Below are positions 1 through 6,963 of a stretch of 8,710 bases of DNA, one piece after another. The number at the start of each line of letters is the position of its first letter. Within the stretch, counting starts at the first letter, position 1. Source of the DNA: an uncultured Bacteroidales bacterium (GTDB lineage: Bacteria > Bacteroidota > Bacteroidia > Bacteroidales > Paludibacteraceae); NCBI GenBank assembly GCA_903873355.1, contig CAIQOG010000222.1:1-8710 (forward strand), read 5' to 3'. Position numbers and translations under genes: made by a program. The notes under the pieces were generated by a model. It worked only from the letters and a program-made list of their open reading frames with translations, searched no databases and was not told where the DNA came from.

Positions 1-51
1 ATGGGAAAGTAGAATGTAGGTGTAGAACATAATACTATAATATTTAGTGAT

Positions 52-92
52 AAAAAAAAGAGGATTCACCGAAATTACTCGATAAATCCTCT
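52..92 (-). terminator. Rho-independent terminator of the tRNA-Pro gene
   Basis: Read leftward, an 8-base stem AGAGGATT (92-85) pairs perfectly with AATCCTCT (66-59) and is followed at once by a run of eight T (59-52 on the minus strand). The 18-base loop can extend the stem with an inner CGA/TCG pairing. It begins about 10 bases past the mature 3' end of the tRNA, so it should end that single-gene transcript. Confidence 0.9.
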
Positions 93-101
93 CATTCTTC
101 G

Positions 102-176
102 TCGGGGTAGCGGGATTCGAACCCACGACCCCCTGCTCCCAAAGCAGGTGCGCTAACCGGACTGCGCTACACCCCG
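102..176 (-). tRNA. tRNA-Pro, anticodon UGG
   Basis: The minus strand folds as a complete 75-base cloverleaf including the discriminator base A. The acceptor stem CGGGGTG pairs with TACCCCG, with one G-T wobble. The D-arm is GCGC/GCGC. The anticodon stem CCTGC/GCAGG encloses the loop TTTGGGA, whose anticodon TGG reads proline CCA codons and, by wobble, others of the CCN box. The T-arm GTGGG-TTCGAAT-CCCGC carries the expected TTCGA core. CCA is not encoded (the next bases are CGA), so the tail must be added after transcription. The gene is monocistronic, with a promoter upstream and a terminator immediately downstream. Confidence 0.97.
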
Positions 177-202
177 TACTATCCATTTCTGAAAAGCGAG
201 TG

Positions 203-233
203 CAAAGATACTTTCTTTTTCCGATATTACAAA
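203..233 (-). promoter_or_regulatory. Bacteroidota-type sigma promoter for tRNA-Pro
   Basis: On the minus strand TTTG (233-230) is followed after exactly 19 bases by TATCTTTG (210-203). This matches the primary Bacteroidota promoter consensus TTTG-N19-21-TAnnTTTG. The -7 element ends 26 bases ahead of the mature tRNA 5' end, leaving room for a short leader. It is the best promoter match in the window and a main reason for assigning the phylum. Confidence 0.85.
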
Positions 234-313
234 GCATTTTTGGCATTTTTGTTTATTAATAAACATGGTATTTTAAAATTTAAATCATCTACCTGGGAAC
301 TAACAAGTTATAA

Positions 314-1441
314 ATGGCTGGAATTTACATCCATATACCTTTTTGCAAAAAAAGATGTACATACTGCGACTTCTATACCGAAGTTGCACCTAAACTCATT
401 CCACGACTCGTCGAATCTATTTGTAATGAAATAGAAATCCGTGCTGACTATCTGCCATCCAAACAAATTGACACCATTTACTTTGGCGGAGGAACTCCCA
501 GCATTCTTAAACAAGAACAGTTTACTGCTATTTTTAATGCCATATACGCGACCTTTTCTGTCAGTGATAATGCTGAAATAACATTCGAAGCCAATCCGGA
601 TGATTTGACAGTTTTATTTTTCGAATCAATTCAATCACTTCCTTTTAACCGTATCAGTATTGGTATCCAGTCGTTTGATGATGAAGATTTGAAACGTATC
701 AATCGTCGTCACAACGGAAATCAGGCTATAAATGCTGTTAAGAATGCACAAAATGCCGGATTCAACAACATCAGCATAGATTTAATTTATGGATTGCCTT
801 ATCAGACCATTGAAAAATGGGAAAAACAGCTCGACACTGCACTTAGTCTGAATGTTCAGCACATTTCGTCGTACGGTCTGACTTACGAAGAAGGTACAAA
901 ACTCTGGGAACAGCGTGAAAATGCTCAAATAATTCCGGTTGATGACGACACAATGAATGAAATGTATTTATTGTTGGTTAAGAAACTGAAACAAAAAGGC
1001 TTTGATGCTTACGAAATATCTAACTTTGCTCAGAATGGATTCAGGTCAAAACATAATTCATCCTACTGGAAACAACAGCCATACATTGGATTAGGCCCTT
1101 CGGCTCATTCGTATAACATTGAAGCGCGACAATGGAATGTTGCTTCAATTACTGATTATATTTTTGCTATTGAAAACAACGGGAGTTTTTATGAAACAGA
1201 AAAACTGACCGTTTTTGAAAAGTTTAATGATTACGTAATGGTTTCATTACGCACAAAGGAAGGTATTGATTTAGAATATATTGAAAAAGAATTTGGTACT
1301 GAATATGCAACTGATTGTCTTGAAAACAGTAAACAGTATATTGAAAATTTAATGCTCAGTTTATTTAACAACAGATTGAGTTTAACTACTAGTGGAGTTC
1401 TGATTTCAAATCAAATATTAACGGAATTGATGAAAGTATAA
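314..1441 (+). CDS. hemW: HemW-type heme chaperone, radical SAM family
   Basis: This 375-residue cytosolic protein belongs to the coproporphyrinogen III oxidase-like radical SAM family. It carries the 4Fe-4S/SAM-binding cysteines C11, C15 and C18 (CKKRCTYC) after IYIHIPF, the SAM-contacting GGGTPS at 58-63, SIGIQSFD at 115-122, DLIYGLP near 156-162, HNSSYW at 247-252 and a HemN_C-like C-terminal domain. The residue after C18-D19 is F20, where true oxidase HemN has a fourth cysteine. That places it with HemW, which binds heme and delivers it to heme enzymes, rather than with HemN. Length is normal for HemW (about 375-400). The ATG at 314 directly precedes the conserved AGIYIHIPFC start. No convincing promoter was found in the 80 bases upstream. 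Such genes are often misnamed oxygen-independent coproporphyrinogen oxidase. Confidence 0.93.
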   Translation: MAGIYIHIPFCKKRCTYCDFYTEVAPKLIPRLVESICNEIEIRADYLPSKQIDTIYFGGGTPSILKQEQFTAIFNAIYATFSVSDNAEITFEANPDDLTVLFFESIQSLPFNRISIGIQSFDDEDLKRINRRHNGNQAINAVKNAQNAGFNNISIDLIYGLPYQTIEKWEKQLDTALSLNVQHISSYGLTYEEGTKLWEQRENAQIIPVDDDTMNEMYLLLVKKLKQKGFDAYEISNFAQNGFRSKHNSSYWKQQPYIGLGPSAHSYNIEARQWNVASITDYIFAIENNGSFYETEKLTVFEKFNDYVMVSLRTKEGIDLEYIEKEFGTEYATDCLENSKQYIENLMLSLFNNRLSLTTSGVLISNQILTELMKV

Positions 1442-1457
1442 TTTGTAAAATAATTTG

Positions 1458-1465
1458 TACTTTTG
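1458..1465 (+). promoter_or_regulatory. Possible -7 promoter element ahead of PBP1A
   Basis: TACTTTTG matches the Bacteroidota -7 consensus TAnnTTTG and lies 24 bases ahead of the PBP1A ATG, a spacing that would give a short leader. There is no good TTTG at 19-21 bases upstream (the nearest TTTG, 1442-1445, is only 12 bases away). The call therefore rests on the -7 box and its position in the 48-base gap after hemW. Confidence 0.45.
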
Positions 1466-1489
1466 TGGCTTTAAAAAATATCAGATTAT

Positions 1490-3805
1490 ATGGAAAATAC
1501 AGCTAATAAACGTGATTTTCGGACAATATTCAAACGTTATTTCTGGAGACTTTTTATACTGGGAATTATTGGCATTGTCCTGATGTTTGTGTTTATCAAC
1601 CTTGGTTGGATTGGGTACCTACCTCCTGTTGATGAACTTCAGAATCCGAAAAGTAAGTTTGCAACTGAGATTTATTCTTCAGACATGCAGCTTTTGGGTC
1701 GTTATTTTTATAGCAAACAAAACCGCGTGGGTGTTCATTACGAACAAATATCAAAAAACGTGGTAAATGCGCTGATAGCCACTGAAGACGTACGATTTTA
1801 CGACCATTCGGGAATTGATGGACGTTCACTCACCCGCGCATTTATACTTACAGGTATAGCTCATCGCAAAAATTCAGGAGGTGGAAGTACAATAACTCAG
1901 CAGCTCGCCAAACTTTTATATTCACAACAGGCTGAAAATAAAATTCAACGATTGTTCCAGAAACCAATAGAATGGGTTATTTCAGTAAAACTTGAAAAAC
2001 TTTACACAAAGGAAGAAATTCTGGCAATGTATCTTAATCAGTTTGATTTTTTAAACAATGCCGTTGGAATTAAATCGGCTTCACAGATTTATTTCAGTAA
2101 AATGCCGGCCGATTTAAAAGTGGAAGAAGCTGCAACTTTAATCGGGATGTGTAAAAACCCTTCCTATTTCAATCCCGTTCGTTTCAATAAACGTACCATG
2201 GAACGCAGAAATGTGGTTCTGAATCAAATGCGTAAAGCTGATTACATTACACGCGAACAATTCGATTCACTGAAAGCAACACCTCTCACTTTAAAATATC
2301 AGAAAGTTGACCACAAGCTCGGACTGGCAGGCTATTTCAGAGAATATCTACGCTCTGTTCTGACTGCAAATGAGCCTGATAAAAGCGATTATGCGAGCTG
2401 GCAAATGGAAAAATACGAACAGGATAAAAAAGCCTGGGAAACTAATCCGCTTTTCGGTTTCTGTAACAAAAACAAAAAACCCGATGGTTCACCATATAAC
2501 ATTTACACTGATGGTCTGAAGATTTATACAACCATCGACTCACGTATGCAGCGTTATGCCGAGGAAGCAGTAAATGAACACATGCAGGCACTTCAGAAAG
2601 GTTTTTTCAGAGAAAAGAAAAACCGCAGTTATGCTCCATTTTCAAGGAATATGAAACCGGAAGAAATTGATGCGACACTGACCCGATCAATGAAACAGTC
2701 CGATCGTTTTATTCGCATGAAAAACGAAGGGTTATCAGAATCGGATATTCGTGCGTCATTCAAACAACCGGTTGAAATGCAGGTATATTCGTACGATGGA
2801 TTGATTGACACCCTAATGTCGCCAATGGATTCTATTCGTTATCATAAATACTTTTTGCGGTGCGGATTTATGTCGATGAATCCACACAACGGAGATGTGA
2901 AAGCCTATATTGGCGGACCGGATTTCTCTCAGTTTCAATATGATATGGTGAATGTAGGTCGTCGTCAGGTGGGTTCTACCGTGAAACCATACCTTTATTC
3001 ACTGGCAATGGAAGAGGGAATGTGGCCATGCGATAAAGCAACCTGGCAACCAACAACTCTGATGGACGGAACAGGAAAACCATGGACTCCTAAAACCACA
3101 ACAAAAAATAAGAAAATCGGTGATATCGTTTCGCTGCGCTGGGGTTTGGCAAACTCTGACAACTGGATTTCAGCCTATTTAATGAGTTTGTTCTCACCCG
3201 AAGCAATGGTAAAAATGATGCGTTCATTCGGAATATCGAGTCCACTCGACGCGGTTGTTTCTTTATGTCTTGGTCCATGTGAAATTTCTGTTGCAGAAAT
3301 GGTTCAGGCTTATACTGCTTTTCCAAACAAAGGAATTCGTGTCGAACCGGTTTACGTTACCCGCATTGAAGATGCAAACGGAAATGTGATTGGAAAATTC
3401 ACCCCTCAGATGCATGAAATTTTTAGTGAAACAACTTCATATAAAATGGTTTACATGATGCAGGCTGTTGTTGACGGCGGTACAGGTGGACGTATTCGCG
3501 GAGCGTTTGGATTACGTATGCCTATGGGTGGTAAAACTGGAACTACTCAGAACAACTCTGACGGTTGGTTTATGGGCTACACACCTTCACTGGTTTCCGG
3601 TTGTTGGGTTGGTGGCGAGGACCGCTCCATACATTTCGATAATATTGCCGAAGGTCAGGGTGCTGCTATGGCATTACCTATCTGGGCACTTTATATGAGA
3701 AAAGTTCTGGCTGATAAGGACTTAGGCTATTCAGCATCCGAACCGTTCGATATTCCGTCCACATTCAATGCAAACTCCGGCTGCGAAGTTAATGCATTTC
3801 AATAA
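1490..3805 (+). CDS. Class A penicillin-binding protein 1A (transglycosylase/transpeptidase)
   Basis: This is a bifunctional peptidoglycan synthase of 771 residues. A short basic cytosolic tail is followed by one membrane segment (about 21-43), so the catalytic domains face the periplasm. The GT51 glycosyltransferase domain shows EDVRFYDHSGID with catalytic E99, GGGSTITQQ at 130-138, and QKPIEW with the second glutamate E161, then the YLNQFDF segment. The transpeptidase domain has the three active-site motifs: STVK with nucleophile S496 and K499, SDN at 556-558, and KTGT at 682-685. A charged linker of roughly 150-200 residues joins the two domains. All catalytic residues are present, so it should polymerise glycan strands, cross-link stems and bind beta-lactams. 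Length and motif spacing fit Bacteroidota PBP1A proteins (gene often called mrcA or ponA). The TPR gene follows after 16 bases with no visible promoter between, so the two are probably co-transcribed. Confidence 0.95.
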   Translation: MENTANKRDFRTIFKRYFWRLFILGIIGIVLMFVFINLGWIGYLPPVDELQNPKSKFATEIYSSDMQLLGRYFYSKQNRVGVHYEQISKNVVNALIATEDVRFYDHSGIDGRSLTRAFILTGIAHRKNSGGGSTITQQLAKLLYSQQAENKIQRLFQKPIEWVISVKLEKLYTKEEILAMYLNQFDFLNNAVGIKSASQIYFSKMPADLKVEEAATLIGMCKNPSYFNPVRFNKRTMERRNVVLNQMRKADYITREQFDSLKATPLTLKYQKVDHKLGLAGYFREYLRSVLTANEPDKSDYASWQMEKYEQDKKAWETNPLFGFCNKNKKPDGSPYNIYTDGLKIYTTIDSRMQRYAEEAVNEHMQALQKGFFREKKNRSYAPFSRNMKPEEIDATLTRSMKQSDRFIRMKNEGLSESDIRASFKQPVEMQVYSYDGLIDTLMSPMDSIRYHKYFLRCGFMSMNPHNGDVKAYIGGPDFSQFQYDMVNVGRRQVGSTVKPYLYSLAMEEGMWPCDKATWQPTTLMDGTGKPWTPKTTTKNKKIGDIVSLRWGLANSDNWISAYLMSLFSPEAMVKMMRSFGISSPLDAVVSLCLGPCEISVAEMVQAYTAFPNKGIRVEPVYVTRIEDANGNVIGKFTPQMHEIFSETTSYKMVYMMQAVVDGGTGGRIRGAFGLRMPMGGKTGTTQNNSDGWFMGYTPSLVSGCWVGGEDRSIHFDNIAEGQGAAMALPIWALYMRKVLADKDLGYSASEPFDIPSTFNANSGCEVNAFQ

Positions 3806-3821
3806 TTAATTCAGGCTTACA

Positions 3822-5858
3822 TTGAAGAAAATACTTCTGATAATAATCATAGCATTTACTTCGGTTTCCGGGTTTGCTCAGTGGAATACGGAGCGAATCA
3901 TGGCAATCGGGCAAAATGCATTGTATTTTGATGATTATGTACTTTCTATTCAATACTTTAATCAGGTTATCAAGATAAAACCTTATCTGGCAGAACCATA
4001 TTTTTATCGGGCTATAGCCAAAATTCAACTTGGAGATTATCAGAGTGCCGATGAAGATTGCTCCAAAGCCATTGAGATTAATCCATTTATGCCTCAGGTA
4101 TATTATGCACGCGGTTTTGCCCGGCGGAAACTTAGTTTCTTTAACGAAGCTATTGCCGATTTTAGCAAAGCGTTGGAATTCAGTCCGAACAGCCTGAATT
4201 TGCTTATGAACCGCATGGATGCCCGTGACCAGAATAGAGACTATAAAGGAGCTATGGAAGATTGCGAAACTTACCTGAAACTTAGTCCTAAAACCACCAA
4301 TTTATATTATGAAAAGGGACGACTTTTTCTTGAATTGAAAGACACCCTGGCGGCTGAAAAAACGTTTAATCAATTCGTTCAGAAAGACAGTTCAAATTTC
4401 ATGTCGTGGAGTGCCAGAGCCATTTTGCGAATGATGAAAAATGATAAGAACGGTGCGTTGAAAGATTATACAGAGGCCATAAAACGAAACTCTACAAATG
4501 TAAGTGATTATATAAACCGTGGTATAGTCAACGTGGAAAAAAAGAACTACAACCAGGCGATAAGTGATTATAATACAGCTGTAAAAATGGACAAAAACAA
4601 TGCGCTGATATATTATAACCGTGGTTTACTCCGTGCTAATCTGGGAGACTATAACAATGCTTTAGCTGACATTAAAACTGTTCTGAAGCTTGACTCAACG
4701 ATGAGCGAAGCACTTCTGCAAAAAGCAATGATCGAAACTTCGTTGAAGGATTACAGAACTGCAATAAAAGATTATAAAAAGATAATTTCAAAGTATCAGT
4801 ATTTCCTTCCTGCCTATTTTGGAATTTCTCAATGTGAAGCTGCCCTTGGAAATCAAAAAGCCGCATTTCAATACAGACAAATGGCTGATAATATTGAGAA
4901 AAAGAAAGATTATATTACCCATAAAAATAAAGAGAACTTACAGGTTACCAACAAGTTAGCATTGAACACTCAGAAAAGTTCAACCAGTAAAAAAACAGAG
5001 ATGTTCAATCGTTTTGCGGCTCAAAACATGGATGACAATGAAACAGACCAGAAATATACCGATGCAACCCGTGGAACTGTTCAGAACAAATACACCGATG
5101 TGGTGAATGAGCGGAATTTTGTAATGACTTATTATGCGAAAACCGATGAAATAAGACATACGAATTTATATTATCCAACGCTTGAGTTGTACAACAAGCA
5201 AAAGAAACTGAGTGCTGTTCTGAAAATTACCAACAACGAATTAGCTCTTACAGCTGAATTGGTAAACAGTCATTTCGAGGCAATTAATGACATTTCGGCC
5301 AAACTGGAAAAAGATAATCAGAATGCAGACATCTATTTCAATCGGGCATTAGAATTCGCTATGGTTCAGGACTTTAATAGTGCAATTGAGGATTTAAACA
5401 AAGCTATATTTTTACGCCCCGATTTTATGCTGGCCTATTTCTGCCGGGCAAATATACGATACAAACTACTCGATTATAACAAAAACTCAGTGGACGTGAA
5501 TGGCAAAACAGTGACTGATGAAAAGAAAACAAAGAAAGCAAATTCAGAAGGTCAGGCTTTGTTTGATGTGACATTAATCATGGCCGATTTTTCTAAAGTG
5601 AATGATATAAATCCTGATTTCAGCTTTGCTTATTATAACAAAGCCAATATTCTCTGTACTCAAAAGGACTTTCAAACAGCATTAGTGAACTACACACAAG
5701 CCATTAAAATTGATTCTGATTTTGCCGAAGCGTATTTCAATCGCGGGCTGACCTATCTGTTTATTGGCGAAGACACCAAAGGGCTGGCCGATTTAAGCAA
5801 AGCAGGTGAATTGGGAATTTATAAGGCGTATAATCTGATACAACGGTTTAAGAAATAG
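3822..5858 (+). CDS. Exported tetratricopeptide-repeat protein, TTG start
   Basis: This 678-residue protein begins with a clear Sec signal peptide: KK, then a hydrophobic core ILLIIIIAF, and a likely cleavage after A19 (GFA|Q). There is no lipobox, so the mature form is predicted to be soluble in the periplasm. The start is TTG. An in-frame stop lies 15 bases upstream and the next in-frame ATG (M27) would delete the signal. About ten consecutive 34-residue TPR units fill residues 27-358, several with the consensus shape (for example YYNRGLLRANLGDYNNALAD). A Lys/Asn/Thr-rich region without obvious repeats follows (about 360-500). A second block of three to four TPRs (501-678) has a charged insertion of about 30 residues (552-585) inside one unit. 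TPRs form superhelical binding surfaces, so a scaffold role is likely, but the partner is unknown. Position directly after PBP1A hints at a cell-wall partner (inference). Confidence 0.88.
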   Translation: MKKILLIIIIAFTSVSGFAQWNTERIMAIGQNALYFDDYVLSIQYFNQVIKIKPYLAEPYFYRAIAKIQLGDYQSADEDCSKAIEINPFMPQVYYARGFARRKLSFFNEAIADFSKALEFSPNSLNLLMNRMDARDQNRDYKGAMEDCETYLKLSPKTTNLYYEKGRLFLELKDTLAAEKTFNQFVQKDSSNFMSWSARAILRMMKNDKNGALKDYTEAIKRNSTNVSDYINRGIVNVEKKNYNQAISDYNTAVKMDKNNALIYYNRGLLRANLGDYNNALADIKTVLKLDSTMSEALLQKAMIETSLKDYRTAIKDYKKIISKYQYFLPAYFGISQCEAALGNQKAAFQYRQMADNIEKKKDYITHKNKENLQVTNKLALNTQKSSTSKKTEMFNRFAAQNMDDNETDQKYTDATRGTVQNKYTDVVNERNFVMTYYAKTDEIRHTNLYYPTLELYNKQKKLSAVLKITNNELALTAELVNSHFEAINDISAKLEKDNQNADIYFNRALEFAMVQDFNSAIEDLNKAIFLRPDFMLAYFCRANIRYKLLDYNKNSVDVNGKTVTDEKKTKKANSEGQALFDVTLIMADFSKVNDINPDFSFAYYNKANILCTQKDFQTALVNYTQAIKIDSDFAEAYFNRGLTYLFIGEDTKGLADLSKAGELGIYKAYNLIQRFKK

Positions 5859-5890
5859 TTGTAGAGATGCTGTATGCAACGGCTCTACAG
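5859..5890. terminator. Palindrome between convergent genes, probable bidirectional terminator
   Basis: TGTAGAG (5860-5866) pairs with CTCTACA (5883-5889), with an inner TGC/GCA pairing (5868-5870 with 5876-5878). On the plus strand the stem is followed by GTTTTATT, a modest T-rich tail. On the minus strand the tail is poor. The hairpin starts one base after the TAG of the TPR gene and contains the TAG of oxyR (5887-5885). It is well placed to end both transcripts, and may also be a decayed copy of a dispersed palindromic repeat. Confidence 0.55.
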
Positions 5891-6811
5891 TTTTATTGCA
5901 AATTTCTTCAACCGGGCATCGAGCATGTGCGAAGGAATAATTTGTTTAATGCATTCGGCCACAGCATTTAAGGCAGCTTCGCGCACAAAATCATGGCGAA
6001 TTACCACTGAAATCTCACGGGTAGCTTCGGGTTTTACAACTTCACGTAAATTCAGTTTCTGAGTTTCGCTGAGTAAATCCACATGAAGTTCGGGAATAAC
6101 GGTATAGCCACCATTTAAATCCACAATTTTCACAAGCGTATCAATACTTCCGGCTTCGTACGTGGAGGCATATTGTGGTTTTTCATTACAAAAATTAAAC
6201 ACCTGATTACGGAGGCAATGACCTTCTTCAAGCACCCATAATTTATCCAGCGGCATATCGTTTGCTGATAGCTCTGTTCGACTGTAAATCGGTTCTGTAG
6301 GTGAAATATAAGCTACAAATCGTTCGTAATAAAGTGGAACTTCCAGAATCTTCGGGTCTTCGAGCGGAGTTGAAAGAATGGCCATATCAATTTCAGCAAC
6401 ACGCAGCTTTTCAATAATGGTACTGGTATGCATCTCGCTTACTTTCAGCGAAATACCTGGATACATAGTTTTGAAGGAAGCAATAAATTGCGGCAACAAA
6501 TAGGGTGCAATAGTTGGAATAATGGCTAAACTTAACGAACCGGTAAGTGTGTTTTTCTCCGAACGAACACTTTCTTTCAGTTGATTAGCCTGATAAAGAA
6601 TCACCTGAGCCTGATCGATAATCTGCTTACCAATCTCAGTTGTTTCGATGGGTTGGCGTGAACGGTCAAAAATCTTACAATCCAACTCATCTTCCAGTTT
6701 CTGAATCATTGCACTTAAAGTTGGCTGGGTTACACCACACATATCGGCTGCACGTACAAAATGGCGGGTTTTTTCCAACGCCAACACATATTCCAGTTGT
6801 TGTAATGTCAT
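5885..6811 (-). CDS. oxyR: OxyR, peroxide-sensing LysR-family regulator
   Basis: This 308-residue protein has an N-terminal LysR winged helix-turn-helix (about 1-60: LQQLEYVLAL, FVRAADMCGVTQPTLSAMIQKLE), a linker helix and a periplasmic-binding-like regulatory domain. It is assigned to OxyR rather than to generic LysR because of IPTIAPYLLP (T100) and EEGHCLRNQVFNFC, which supplies both redox cysteines, C199 and C208. These have the same spacing and the same numbering as E. coli OxyR. Oxidation by H2O2 forms the C199-C208 disulfide and switches DNA binding. Typical targets are catalase, AhpCF and Dps, none of which lies in this window. The length is normal (E. coli 305). The ATG at 6811 gives the standard MTLQQLEYVLAL start. 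A -7 element and an OxyR-type half-site lie just upstream, suggesting autoregulation. The gene ends convergently on the TPR gene, sharing a palindrome. Confidence 0.95.
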   Translation of the reverse strand: MTLQQLEYVLALEKTRHFVRAADMCGVTQPTLSAMIQKLEDELDCKIFDRSRQPIETTEIGKQIIDQAQVILYQANQLKESVRSEKNTLTGSLSLAIIPTIAPYLLPQFIASFKTMYPGISLKVSEMHTSTIIEKLRVAEIDMAILSTPLEDPKILEVPLYYERFVAYISPTEPIYSRTELSANDMPLDKLWVLEEGHCLRNQVFNFCNEKPQYASTYEAGSIDTLVKIVDLNGGYTVIPELHVDLLSETQKLNLREVVKPEATREISVVIRHDFVREAALNAVAECIKQIIPSHMLDARLKKFAIKL

Positions 6812-6816
6812 AGCTT

Positions 6817-6831
6817 ATAGTTTTAATCTAT
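6817..6831. promoter_or_regulatory. Putative OxyR half-site ATAG-N7-CTAT
   Basis: The sequence ATAGTTTTAATCTAT exactly fits the dyad half of the OxyR recognition pattern described in E. coli (ATAG-N7-CTAT) and the LysR T-N11-A rule. It lies between the predicted oxyR -7 box and the oxyR ATG, over the expected transcription start, where binding would repress. A second half at 6847-6860 (ATAC-N6-CTAT) is imperfect in both sequence and spacing. This is inferred from sequence only. Confidence 0.45.
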
Positions 6832-6832
6832 G

Positions 6833-6840
6833 CAAAGATA
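6833..6840 (-). promoter_or_regulatory. Predicted -7 promoter element of oxyR
   Basis: On the minus strand TATCTTTG matches TAnnTTTG and is identical to the tRNA-Pro -7 box. It ends 21 bases before the oxyR ATG, giving a very short leader. The -33 side is weak: the nearest upstream TTG is 23 bases away rather than 19-21, which may fit a regulated promoter. Confidence 0.6.
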
Positions 6841-6934
6841 CTGATTATACGATAAACTATGTTCAATTTAGATAAATTAAAAGTAAGCATATTTTAATTA
6901 TGAATTATGAATGATTAAAAATGAATTACTTAGC

Positions 6935-6942
6935 TACCTTTG
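6935..6942 (+). promoter_or_regulatory. Predicted -7 promoter element of the TraB/GumN-family gene
   Basis: TACCTTTG matches TAnnTTTG and ends 21 bases ahead of the ATG at 6964, the same geometry as at oxyR. No good TTTG is found 19-21 bases upstream. The preceding stretch is A+T-rich, with repeated ATGAATTA (6900-6907 and 6921-6928). The promoter is separate from the divergent oxyR promoter by about 95 bases. Confidence 0.55.
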
Positions 6943-6963
6943 TGAAAATATTTTTAAACTGTG

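Noticed and set aside
102..176. tRNA-Pro as an attachment site for an integrated element
   Set aside because: No integrase and no repeat of the tRNA 3' end is seen in the window.
239..276. Possible promoter for hemW (TTTG runs and TA-rich boxes)
   Set aside because: TTTG copies at 239-242 and 248-251 have no TAnnTTTG at 19-21 bases; TAAACATG and TATTTTAA match too poorly.
3789..4028. Antisense open frames such as this 79-codon one across the PBP1A/TPR junction
   Set aside because: It lies opposite well-supported coding sequence, has no promoter box and encodes no recognisable protein.
6961..6963. GTG as start of the TraB/GumN-family gene
   Set aside because: It only adds one residue before the ATG at 6964, which gives the usual MKK signal peptide start.
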